64,000 bases of DNA from Pseudoips prasinana (taxonomy: Eukaryota; Arthropoda; Insecta; Lepidoptera; Nolidae), in the NCBI GenBank assembly GCA_951640165.1, contig OX621258.1, positions 9,881,501 to 9,945,500 of the forward strand, written 5' to 3'. Under the pieces are notes generated by a model. That model was not told where the DNA came from. It did not search any database and worked only from the letters and a program-made list of their open reading frames with translations. Made by a program: the position numbers and the translations under genes. Positions 11,392 to 20,491 of the stretch are shown here, piece by piece; the first letter of the stretch is position 1, and each line of letters opens with the position of its first letter.

Positions 11392-11648
11392 GGCCTGTTG
11401 GCGTGGTTGATAAGTGCTTGTATCACGCCGGAGGTCGTGGGTTCGATTCCCATCCAGGATAGATATTTGTGTGCATGAACATGTCGGTTTGGTCTGAGTC
11501 TGGGTGTAATTATCTATATAAGTATGTTTTTACAAAAGAAAAGTAGTATATGTAGTATATCAGTTATCTGGTTTTCATAGTACAAGCTCTGCTTAGTTTG
11601 GGATCAGATGGCCGTGTGTGAATAATGTCCCAGGTTATTATTATATTT
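11392..11648 (+). mobile_element. tRNA-headed SINE, family B
   Basis: The head reads GGCCTGTTGGCGTGGTTGAT with box B GGTTCGATTCC. The body has gatatttgtgtgcatgaacatgt and gtctgggtgtaatta. The 3' core TAGTACAAGCTCTGCTTAG, TTTGGGATCAGATGGCCGTG closely parallels that of family A, so A and B probably use the same LINE machinery. The tail is a TTA run. Confidence 0.85.
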
Positions 11649-12149
11649 TTATTATTTTATAAATAAATATCAACACAGAAAACATACAAACTTATGTTAC
11701 GCTTATGTATTTTGTATGTAATAAAAAGGTTACGCAAACCTTCACTTCAAATTTGGAAAGCATCAATATATTGGGTGTAAATTTTACCAATTAAATATAT
11801 CCTAACCAATCATCCGATTAACGCAGTGTGTTGACTCTTTTATAACAACATTCCTGTCAATTTATGATTCTGTAACACAATGTAATTAACGAGTATCGAT
11901 ATGATCCCTCCTAATCTGAATAATCGGATAGCTGATTAATCGATTACGTTTAATCGATTCAACATGTGTGGTCGGTAAAATGTGTAATTAAAATATTGAA
12001 GATTACTCAGATTAGTACGCGTGACTGTGTTTTAGAAACTTGTTTCATGTATAAAATTAAATTGTTTAACTTAATCTTTTATTATAATTAGGTACTTAAT
12101 ATAAACGTATCACGTGGAGCCATTATTTAGATTTAAAGTAGTTCTTTGG

Positions 12150-12595
12150 TAGTCGTGTTTGGTAGATACTTGTTGATAGGGCGTGGGTTCGATTCCCACC
12201 CAGGACAGATATTGCGTGTATGAACATGTCTGTTTGTCCTGAGTCTGGGTGTAATAATAATAATATCTTGGGACATTATTTACACACGGCCAGCAGAGCT
12301 TGTACTATGGAAACCGGAAACTGATATACTACATAGGTATGCTACTTTTCTTTTCACCCGGAATCAGGACAAACAGACATGTTCATGCACACAAATATCT
12401 GTCCTGGGTTGGAATCGAACCCACGACCTTCGGCGTGAAAAGCAAGCATTTGCCAACTACGCAAACCGGCCCGTCAATTATCTATATACGTAATCTATAA
12501 AGTATATCAGTTATCTGGTTTCAATAGTACAAACTCTGCTTAGTTTGGGATCAGATGGCCGTGTGTGAATAATGTCTCAGGATATTATTATTATA
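12150..12595 (+). mobile_element. SINE family B, split by a second SINE B
   Basis: The head to gtctgggtgtaat lies at 12150-12253. The remainder (attatctatat..., tatcagttatctggtttc, the 3' core gtttgggatcagatggccg) resumes at 12476. The 220 bp between is a minus-strand copy of the same family. The head is slightly damaged around box A. Confidence 0.8.
12254..12475 (-). mobile_element. SINE family B nested inside another SINE B
   Basis: Read in reverse it runs from GGGCCGGTTTGCGTAGTTGG through box B GGTTCGATTCC (one change) to the 3' core and an ATTATTATT tail at its left end. A short AAT/TAAT repeat flanks it. Its tail fell on an AT-rich site of the host SINE. Confidence 0.78.
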
Positions 12596-12647
12596 CACAA
12601 ATTAAGCTCCTTTAGTTAAGTCTGCTATTTATATAATACCTTGTGTA

Positions 12648-13000
12648 GTCCTCCAGGCTAAATTTTGGCTACAGCCGATCTCAATAGAGACTAGCTAACT
12701 ATGCATTACATATTAAAGTGTAATGTATATATGCGCAAACATGGGTGCACTCTTTATTCCCCCCACTCTCGTAATCCGATAGGAGCTTTACGAGCTGTCC
12801 GATGTACAGACGGCAGCACATCCAGCTATCCCAATATGTCAAATTTATTTTATAGATTTTCTGCTTTATTTCATAAGCATAAGGTTCACTTTCAATAGTG
12901 GAAATTTTACAGATTGGGGCAGCTTGATGGGCTGGCGTCTGTACATCGCCACCTTCTAGACTCCGGACTGCTACCCGGCATTTTTCTTGCCAGAATAGTA
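12648..13000 (-). mobile_element. SINE family C, interrupted by a MITE
   Basis: Reverse landmarks: ccaggctaaattttggctac, gagactagctaact, atatgcgcaaacatggg, actctcgtaatccgataggag, then the family sequence resumes after the insertion with cgccaccttctagactccgg and ttttcttgcc. The tRNA-like head lies beyond and is lost or unrecognisable. Confidence 0.7.
12805..12943. mobile_element. MITE with CAGACGCC-type TIRs, flanked by TA
   Basis: The termini TACAGACGGCAGCACATC and the reverse complement of CTTGATGGGCTGGCGTCTGTA form inverted repeats about 30 bp long. The element sits inside SINE C. A TA dinucleotide at each edge suggests a Tc1/mariner-type target duplication, though the flanking cgatg is itself part of the palindrome, so the edge is ambiguous. 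Second copy: 14913-15049. Confidence 0.65.
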
Positions 13001-13690
13001 AAATTCCAGGCAACAGTGACATAAAAAAGTGTAACCAACAAAGAAAGAAAGAAAATATATTTATGTCAATATAAAATAAAAAATTACAAATAATTTTGTT
13101 TTTCTTCAAATATTTACAAATTTAATGTATATTAGATATAACTATAAAATTACAAATTTATAAATACATTAAACCTACATATATATAAAACACACTAAAT
13201 CTCAACAGCGTCAAAAGATTCGTCTTCATCGTTGTCGGGAAACGTAGTCGTACCTACCCAGAAGGCTGGCATCATTGCCATGTTGAATGGCAGTACTAAT
13301 TCTTTGAACAAAATAAAGGCTAACCTTCTAACCAGAAAGTTACTCTTTCTAACCAGAATACATGACCTCCAACGAGGTTAGTGTGCACAAATAAATAGTC
13401 CTAAAAACAAAAGCTACAACACATTTTTCATATTGAACCCGCATCCTCTAGTTTAGCAGGCAGGGTCACTAACCAGATCAATAAGCAGTTGCCTGACCTA
13501 ACATGTTTACCCTTAACTTAAACGACAACACGGAAACAAACGATTTGAACCCGCATTCTTATTTTCGGTACAGGTACCAACGTTAAAATCTTGTTGGTGG
13601 TTTAAGTTTATTATTCTCAGGATATATTATTGTAGTGAACCCGGGATCTTGTTATTTGCGGTTGAATACGGTATCGTTGGACCGGAGAGG
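13001..13690. other. Stretch without recognised repeat, carrying one small open frame
   Basis: No SINE, LINE or MITE of the families seen elsewhere could be recognised here. The minus-strand open frame at 13195-13377 is listed separately. The words ctaaccagaa recur several times at 13320-13360. Confidence 0.4.
13195..13377 (-). CDS. Possible 3' coding fragment of unknown protein
   Basis: The minus strand is open for 60 codons from just after TAA (plus 13378-13380) to TAG at 13195-13197. The translation is balanced and protein-like: a hydrophobic stretch (FLVRRLAFILFKELVL), then PFNMAMMPAFWVG and an acidic end FPDNDEDESFDAVEI. There is no start Met at its beginning, so it would have to be a terminal exon or a retroelement remnant. 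It is unusual here because surrounding open frames are low-complexity or belong to known elements. I do not recognise the protein, and the length is still compatible with chance. Confidence 0.25.
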   Translation of the reverse strand, partial: PRWRSCILVRKSNFLVRRLAFILFKELVLPFNMAMMPAFWVGTTTFPDNDEDESFDAVEI

Positions 13691-13691
13691 C

Positions 13692-13945
13692 AGTCAATCC
13701 GTAGCCTAGTTGGTAGTGCTCCTGCCTCCGAAGCTGGTGGTCCTGGGTTCGAATCCCGGTAAGTGCAAATATTTGTGTGATGAGCACGAATATTTGTTTC
13801 TGAGTCATGGATGTTTTCTATGTATATAAGTATTTATCTATCTAAGTATGTATATCGTCGCCTAGTACCCATAGTACAAGCTTTGCTTAGTTTGGGGCTA
13901 GGATGATCTGTGTGACATTGTCCCTATATATTATTATTATTATAT
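13692..13945 (+). mobile_element. tRNA-headed SINE, family A
   Basis: Box A TAGCCTAGTTGG and box B GGTTCGAATCC are perfect. The body runs through gatgagcacgaatatttg and the 3' core gctttgcttagtttggggc, ending in a (TTA)n tail at about 13930-13945. Confidence 0.88.
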
Positions 13946-14580
13946 TATATATGTATATGACGGTAAAAGGTCCTATTTTCATATAAAATTTTAGTTCTTA
14001 ACGCCAACGCTTTAGAGAAACCAATCTGCACGAAAACTATTAAACCCTTCATAACAGTTTCCAATGCCAATTATAATAAGTTGGTTTATTATTATGTTTA
14101 TTGTAATAATATTATGCCTATTCAATAGGCCCATTTCTACTAATTAAAGAGGGTCAATACGATGTTTCTCTATAATACTTAACATGAGTGTAAATTAACC
14201 TACACGTGTTGAATATTTAATATTAGATACAATAATACCTACACATTTTATACATTAATGTATAATTATAGTTAAACAAATGGAGTTACTCCTAAATCTC
14301 TGAAGATCAACCTTGAAAGTTTTGGACTTGAAATCTGTCTGGAAAGTTACATGCAGAAGGCGATTTTGCTGACGAATGCCAGGATCGTGCGGAAATTTCT
14401 CTCCAAAATATAGTGTGGGTTGTAGGTTTTTGTATTAAAACGCCCTTGTATTATTTATTACTTTATATTGGTAATTAACATGTGATAATAATAATTTGAG
14501 TGTTACAGCAATGCACACCGTCAATCTAATCTCAAAAATTGGAAATCATAAATTCAATCGTCCGGCGGGTTTCGTACCAG
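13946..14580. other. No recognisable gene
   Basis: AT-rich, without protein-like frames or families recognised elsewhere in the window. Confidence 0.4.
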
Positions 14581-14751
14581 AGCCTCTAGCACGAGTTCCT
14601 ACAGTTTACTTACTCGATCACACGTACAGTTTCCTCCCATACATTGAGCACCAGCGCCTCTCGCGGAAACTATTAAGAAATAAAACTCTGTATGGGACGA
14701 AACTGTACGTGTGATCGAGTAAGTAAACTGCAGGAACTCCTACTAGAGGCA
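14581..14751. mobile_element. PIF/Harbinger-like MITE, copy 1
   Basis: A 171-bp element with long terminal inverted repeats (GCCTCTAGCACGAGTTCCT at the left; GTAAACTGCAGGAACTC and CTAGAGGC at the right). It is flanked by CAG at 14578-14580 and CAG at 14752-14754. A 3-bp CWG duplication is typical of PIF/Harbinger-type elements. Compared with copy 2 (15794-15974) the right arm lacks about ten bases (ggtgctcaat). Confidence 0.75.
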
Positions 14752-14912
14752 CAGCACTAATCCAGTTTAGGCGCTTTGTTATTGAACTGCGGACGATATA
14801 CACTGGCTCAAATTTACGAATCCCTCGCTAACACCCTTTCAGAGGTAAAACATCCTAAAACATATTTTCACAGTCGAGAAATATAAAAAAATTGGACGAG
14901 CTGACGTCCAGG

Positions 14913-15049
14913 TACAAACGCCAGCACATCAAGCTACCCCAATCTGTCAAATTTCCCCAATAGAAAGTGAACCTTATGCTTATGAGATAAAGTTGAAAAA
15001 CTAAAAAATTAACGGCAGATTCAGGTAGTTGAATGTGCTGGCGTCTGTA
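14913..15049. mobile_element. MITE with CAGACGCC-type TIRs, copy 2
   Basis: It shares with 12805-12943 the termini (acgccagcacatcaagctacccc; gtgctggcgtctgta) and internal words such as ccaatctgtcaaatt and gaaccttatgcttatgagat (in opposite orientation relative to the other copy). A TA flanks each side. Confidence 0.65.
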
Positions 15050-15297
15050 CATTTAGTACAAGCAAAAGTAATAATTGCATGTGAGTTGAGTTCAATTATA
15101 ATATTCGCAATAATGCACAATCTCTTAGTCGAGATTATTTATTTCTTATTTCACAAAAAATCTTCTTACACTTGAGTCCCACAAAACCGTGTTTACGGTT
15201 TGTCTGTGGGATCTAGTCTCCGTACATTAAACAATAATAATACTAGGTCATACCGGTTTTAACAATTATCCAGGTACAAATTCCTTACCTTACGTTT

Positions 15298-15366
15298 AAA
15301 AACTATTTTGTTACACTTTGCCTGATATCCAGAGGATATCAGGCAAAGTGTAACAAAATAGTTTTT
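15298..15366. repeat. Perfect hairpin, 33-bp arms, 3-nt loop
   Basis: The left arm 15298-15330 (ending cctgatatcc) and right arm 15334-15366 (starting ggatatcagg) are exact reverse complements around aga. No TIR element signature or target duplication is obvious. Confidence 0.9.
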
Positions 15367-15489
15367 AACTTAATGTTTAATAAATCTGGTACCCGTTTTT
15401 TAAGCGCAATTTATGTAAATTATACACATTGCTATTTTTAGAAATAAATATTTTCATTTTTTAAGCATTAATTATATAATTAATAAGGT

Positions 15490-15750
15490 TCTCCTGGTGT
15501 TATTTTCCTAATGGCAGTCAGAGTCTATTAAGACTAGCAATATTACCGTGCACAAGTATGTGCGCAACTACAAGTGCACTTATTAGTCCCTACCTCTTCT
15601 CTAGACTTCATGGGATAGCTATCTGTCACGATCAGAAAGATCAAATGCTCAGCCAAAGGTCCGACATCTTTACGTGCTGTCCGAGGCAGGGGGTGTAACC
15701 CGGTCAACTGCCAGAACCGGTCAACTGCCAGAAACACCCCAATTGATTTA
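15490..15750 (-). mobile_element. SINE family C, decayed, with small tandem duplication
   Basis: Reverse landmarks: aatggcagtcagagtctattaagactagc, gtgcacaagtatgtgcgcaac, ttcatgggatagct, tttacgtgctgtccgaggca. Near the head end ccggtcaactgccagaa is present twice in a row (15699-15733). Confidence 0.65.
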
Positions 15751-15767
15751 GTCCGACCCGTTATATG

Positions 15768-16437
15768 ATAGACGCTGCGTCTTCCGGTTCCTGTGCCTCT
15801 AGCACGAGTTCCTGCAGTTTACTTACTCGATCACATGTACAGTTTCCTCCCATACATTGAGCACCAGCGCCTCTCGCGGAAACTATTAAGAACTAAAACT
15901 CTGGTGCTCAATGTATGGGACGAAACTGTACGTGTGATCGAGTAAGTAAACTGCAGGAACTCGTGCTAGAGGCACTGGTTGCCACTCGAAAACCTTTGTG
16001 CCCTAGCGGCCGTCAGTCCTACGAGCTATTTGCCCTGCCCACTGCCACTCCAGTTGGGTGATGTTGGCTACTTTGGTCCCTCTACGGATTTCAACGTTTC
16101 TGATCGCGCATGGTTCGACCGAGCATAGCCTTCTTCATTGCCCTTTGGGTGACCATGACCCTTCTTATGAGGCCCATAGTAAGCGACCACGTCTCTGTTC
16201 CATAAGTCCTCAATGCAACACACACTGGTCGAAGACTTTCGAATTGATACTGCGGTATATAAGACTAGAAGGTATTATTCCCGAACGCTGCCCAGCCCAG
16301 TAAGATTCAATGATTCTCGAAGTTGGACCTACAAATGGAGACCTAGTTTCTAGGTAAATATAGTCATCTAGAACTTCGAGTGCTGATTATGTAACTTAGA
16401 ATAAGCTCAACATGAGTTGCTCACTATAGAAACTTAG
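15768..16437 (-). mobile_element. RTE-clade LINE fragment (RT C-terminal region), split by a MITE
   Basis: The minus strand encodes the end of an RTE-type RT. In the plus strand the conserved track is gacgctgcgtcttccggtt, then (after the MITE) gccactcgaaaacctt, gcccactgccactccag, ttgccctttgggtgacc, gcccatagtaagcgaccacgtc and taggtaaatata. The same track is in cleaner copies at 16958-17285, 18138-18545 and 62862-63447. Many substitutions; not coding now. The 3' end with its ATC tail is absent. Confidence 0.75.
15794..15974. mobile_element. PIF/Harbinger-like MITE, copy 2, inserted in RTE fragment
   Basis: 181 bp bounded by TGCCTCTAGC and its exact reverse complement GCTAGAGGCA, with CTG at 15791-15793 and again at 15975-15977. 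The flanks join into continuous RTE sequence (cttccggtt / gttgccactcg), confirming the insertion. The arms are almost perfectly complementary over 70 bp; the centre is cgcctctcgcggaaact. Confidence 0.82.
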
Positions 16438-16482
16438 CTTAGCTCAAGGGACAGACGACTAGGTAGATAGATCAGAGTTGCT

Positions 16483-16815
16483 CTCTTTAGTCTAGCGGTA
16501 GCGTGTTTACTCGCAGAGAACGAGGTCCTGGGTTCAAATCCCGGGTCGGGCCAAAATATATTTTGGGAGTTTTTAGTAAAAAGAAAAATTTCTCGGCATC
16601 GTGCCTCGGAGAGCACGTAAAGCTGTCGATCCTGTACCTGACCTCTTTCCGGTCGTGTCGCTAGGCGTCCCATGGGATCATGAGAGTGATGGAATATAAA
16701 GTGCTCCTATGTTTGCGCACACACTTCTTTTCTTTAATTTGTTCCGCGCAGATTGCTAATCTCTATTGAGACTGACCGCCGTGGCCGAAATTGGGCTAGA
16801 AGGACATTATTATTA
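16483..16815 (+). mobile_element. tRNA-headed SINE, family C (well preserved)
   Basis: Box A-like TAGTCTAGCGGTAGCGTG and box B GGTTCAAATCCCGGG head the element. The body has gcctcggagagcacgtaaag and cctctttccggtcgtgtcgctag; the end has gagactgaccgccgtggcc and a TTATTA tail. Other copies: 2405, 12648, 15490, 40423, 52570, 54000 and 58068 (some reversed). Confidence 0.85.
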
Positions 16816-16957
16816 GATCAAAGTTCATGCTGGCCATATTTATGAGCTATGTAACTTGGAGTAAGCTTAATAGTATGATAGTTAGTAGTAGAGTTAGTTG
16901 GCATTTCAAAATGAATGCCAAATGAATGCTTTCATCATAAGTACAGTCAGTGACTCA

Positions 16958-17285
16958 GGTATAATCATGTCAACCGAAAATCAGCCACTGCTGCACAAAG
17001 GCCTCCCCGAAAGATCTCCACAATTGCCGATCTTGCGCTATTCGCATCCAGCAGTTTTCAGCGACCCGCACAAGATCATCGGTCCGTCTTGTAGAGGCCT
17101 GCCCACGCTGCGTCTTCCGGTTCATGGTCGCCACTCGAGAACCATTCTGCCCCAACGGCCGTCAGTTCTACGAGCTATGTGCTCCGCCCACTGCCACTTC
17201 AGTTTTGCAATTCTTCGGGCTATGTCGGTGACTTTGGTTCACCTGCGGATTTCGACATTTCTGATTTGATCTCGCAGGGAAACTC
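16958..17285 (-). mobile_element. RTE-clade LINE 3' fragment
   Basis: The minus strand carries the last part of the RT (reverse of gcctgcccacgctgcgtcttcc and ttcagcgacccgcacaagatc) and the 3' end near tcagccactgctgcacaaagg. The minus frame at 16970-17155 still reads the family end, but stops and indels appear beyond it. Confidence 0.75.
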
Positions 17286-18137
17286 CGAGCATACGTAATT
17301 ATTATTTTGGGGGTTTGGACTCACATTGGAACCCAAATTCAAGTCAATAATTATTAGATGTAAATGATTTATTACAATCTACCTCTCGAGTTGGTAAATA
17401 AATAGAAATTCAATTTGGAAAATACAATTTCTATTTATTTCTATAAACTAAACGTTTGAAAGCGATTTCATTTTCGCTGACGGCTCTCTAAGACCATCAT
17501 GCCATAGAATAGAGTGGAAAGTAGTACGTCTGCATTTTTTTTTTGCGGAATATTTTAAGCTGTCTTAAGCACTGTATACTATGACGGCTAATCGGTCACG
17601 GTCTCGTTGCATTTGTCACATCTAATTCCACGTGATATATTTCTATAATTTTCATATGTAGATTTTGTGCGTGCGTTAAAGTTCTTCAAGCCGCTCAGTA
17701 GGCCTCTGACATGGCTTACAACAAAGACCAACGGCTTAACGTGCTCTCCGAAGCATGGAGATAACCAGAAATTAAATCACTGTGGCAGGTACCTATCTGT
17801 GGACTGATCGCGAGTCTAGTTGCTTACCCTCACCAAACACTGAAGGGCCTGAGAGAGCATCTGGCTATGATGGCAAGATATAGTGAGCTGTAGCGCGGTG
17901 TAAATGGGAGAAAATGTTGTCTAAATAATAAATTTAGTATTTTATTATTAATTTTTATTTACAACGTTGTTAAGTTCATACATAAGTTGAATTATAATCA
18001 TAAAAAAGTATGTGGTATATTATCGATATCACGTTCAATCAAATTGTTCAAAGAATTAATAAAATGAAAAGAAATAAAAATATTTCGTAAGCGTTTGCTT
18101 ACGAAACTTATACGGGGTGAACAAAGATGATCATCTT
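17286..18137. other. Mostly unassigned, one SINE C scrap
   Basis: aggcctctgacatggcttac, cttaacgtgctctccgaagca at 17700-17760 resembles the middle of SINE C. The rest is AT-rich and shows no gene. Confidence 0.35.
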
Positions 18138-18545
18138 CATCATATAAACTGAAAGACGTCCACTGCTGGACAAAGGCATCCCCCCAAAGATCTCCAAAAT
18201 TACCGGTCTTTCGCTATTCGCATCCAGCGGTTTCCAGCGACCCGCACAAGATTATCGGTCCATCTAATCGGGGGCCTGCCCACTGCGTCTTCCGGTTAGT
18301 GGTCGCCACTCGAGAACCTTTCTGCCCCAATGCCGTCGGTTCTACGAGCTATGTGCCCCGCCCACTGCCACTTCAGCTTTGCAATTCTTCGGGCTATGTC
18401 AGTAACTTTGGTTCGCCTGCGAAGTTCGACATTTCTGATTCAATCTCGCAGGGAAACTTCGAGCATAGCTCTCTCCATTGCTCTTTGGGTGGCCTTGAGC
18501 CTTCTAATAAGGCCCATAGTGATGGCCATGTCTCTGTTCCGTAAG
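18138..18545 (-). mobile_element. RTE-clade LINE 3' fragment
   Basis: It begins in reverse with the 3' end signature catcttcatcatataaactgaaagacgtccactgctggac and continues through the RT C-terminal track (gcccactgcgtcttccgg, gagaacctttctgcccca, tggccttgagccttctaataaggcccatag). Frames are broken. Confidence 0.8.
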
Positions 18546-19004
18546 TCATCACTATACATAAGTAAAATGTTATTGCCATCTCAATTCACCCCGGAAATTC
18601 AATTCACCGCTGACAATACCATCAGATGGAAGATGTATTACTGAGAAAAGGAAATCGAGCAGTTCTTTGCTGTGATTCTGCTCGTATATGCGGAGCTTTA
18701 CAAAGGTCGTTTTCGAACCGTTTTATTTACCCTTTATATGGGAAGTGTTTCTCTAAATGTGTATTAATTTCGTTTATTGAATGCCTTTCAAATACTGAGG
18801 GGTGAATGGGTTGCTATTCGGTTTTACTAAAGGTTTTGAAGCACAATGTGGTTGAAAGTAGAGATTTTTCTACTAATACTGGGATGCTGTTTAGAAAGCT
18901 TGTGGGGTAATTGAAGTATTGGCTATTTTCAACTGTGAAACGTTTGATGATAATTGATGATATGATAATCTAGTATATATAGGTAGCTACACATAAATTA
19001 ATAA
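18546..19004. other. No recognisable gene
   Basis: AT-rich spacer without protein-like frames. Confidence 0.35.
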
Positions 19005-19085
19005 ATATCTTGGGACAAATAACACACTGCCATCTGATCCCAAACTAGGCTGAGCGTGAACTATGGCTACTAAACAATTTACTAT
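19005..19085 (-). mobile_element. SINE family B, 3' half
   Basis: Reverse of the family 3' core: atcttgggacaaataacacac, ccatctgatcccaaactagg, gaactatgg. The tRNA head is missing. Confidence 0.6.
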
Positions 19086-19103
19086 ACATACTATACAATA
19101 TAC

Positions 19104-19248
19104 TATATTATAAATGTGAAAGTTTGTGAGTATGGATTTATGCATGTTTGTTGCTCTTTCACGCAAAAGCTATCAAACGAATTTTGATCGAACTTTGTAG
19201 TAATAACGCTTATATATCTAGTGAAACCGCGAAGCACTGCTAGTTCAT
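19104..19248 (+). mobile_element. Lep1-like non-autonomous Helitron fragment
   Basis: It begins ctatattataaatgtgaaagtttgtgag, includes ctctttcacgcaaaagctatcaaacgaattttgat and ends aaaccgcgaagcactgCTAG before T. Sister copies at 19780, 25663, 34540, 55270 and 61120 share the start, the ctttcacgcaaaa block and the CTAG end. Family name from memory. Confidence 0.65.
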
Positions 19249-19779
19249 AATAATATTTTTTTGTAAATCGTATGTAATAATATAATAATAATAATGTATT
19301 TATTTATCTCTTTCACAAAGGTTTGGTGTACATACGAGTATTATGTAAAGAAATACAGAGCTAGAAATACAGATATGTAATATGTGTAAGTGTTATGTAA
19401 CTTCTTACAACATCATCTATCTGCCATTGAAAGTCTCGTCAAAATAGGTCCAGCCGTTTCGAAGATTATCCGAAAATAACAGACAGCCAGAAAAATAAAA
19501 TGTTTTTGTCAAATAATAAGAAGTATCGTATATACTTTCGCATTAATTGAGTGGAAAGCTAATATTTTGACAGTACGAACAGACACTTCAATTGTATTTC
19601 TTCTTTATTGACACTTTGCCGACACCCAATATTAAAATCCCTCTCTGCACCCTGCGAGTTTGAAATAGCGTTTGGAGGACATACAAAGTGAAAAATAAAA
19701 GGAATGCTTTTTTCCCACTTTGCATTGTCAATTAAAACTTGGTTGAAGCTTTTTGTAGCCCGGACGAATTTATTAAAGA

Positions 19780-19952
19780 TTTGCTGTGCCCCGCGGTTTT
19801 ACCCGCGTTAAACCTATTGCCTTAGGCTATGTGATAATCCAGGGTGTCAGCTATCTCCATACCAAATTTATTAAATGCGCTCCAGCCGCTTAGACGTGAA
19901 GAAGTAACAAACATACACACTCACAAACTTTCGCGTTTATAATATTAGTATA
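19780..19952 (-). mobile_element. Lep1-like non-autonomous Helitron
   Basis: In reverse: gctgtgccccgcggttttacccgcg (3' hairpin-bearing end), aggctatgtgataatccaggg, gaagaagtaacaaacatacacactcacaaactttcgcgtttataatattagta (5' end). It differs from the 19104 copy in its middle but shares both ends. Confidence 0.7.
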
Positions 19953-20375
19953 ATGATTACGGACTTTTATCACCCAAAAAATTATCATATGATAAATAAA
20001 ATCCTTTACTGGTACTGATTAGTAAGTGTTTTTGGTAGCTTTTGTAACATTTCGAGAATGTTTTAGTTATTATTAGAACAAAAGAAAAAAGACAGCTGAT
20101 GAGAATAAGAATAAGAATAAGAATAATTTATTATCCAAAGTAAAGTTACAGAAATTCTTATATCTAGTTTCTAAAATATAGTACAAGAAGGAGTATAATT
20201 ATTGCTTATGGCTTTCACACTAGGGCTAGCCTGTCTCGTGAAAACCCAGATAATGTGATGCCTGTCATTTAAGATAGGTACATAGTTTTTTACTAAATTA
20301 TAGAACAGTTACATTTGTTTAAAAAGAATAATAATATTAAAATCGAAAAATATAAAATAAAAGTAATAATAAAGG

Positions 20376-20377
<2 letters not shown>

Positions 20378-20412
<35 letters not shown>
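20378..20412. repeat. (GT)n microsatellite
   Basis: Uninterrupted GT dinucleotides, followed by imperfect GT/GC/GA variants to about 20465. It lies in the 3' UTR of the LINE. Confidence 0.95.
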
Positions 20413-20415
<3 letters not shown>

Positions 20416-20491
20416 CTGTGTGTGCGTGTGAGTGTGTATGTGTAGGTATGTGTGTACGTATGTGTATATTATATAGGAATATCTGTAAGTT

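Noticed and set aside
13692..13770. tRNA gene
   Set aside because: Box A and box B are present, but no full cloverleaf fits and the sequence is the head of a multi-copy SINE. The same applies to 35141, 38574, 40423, 16483 and 11392.
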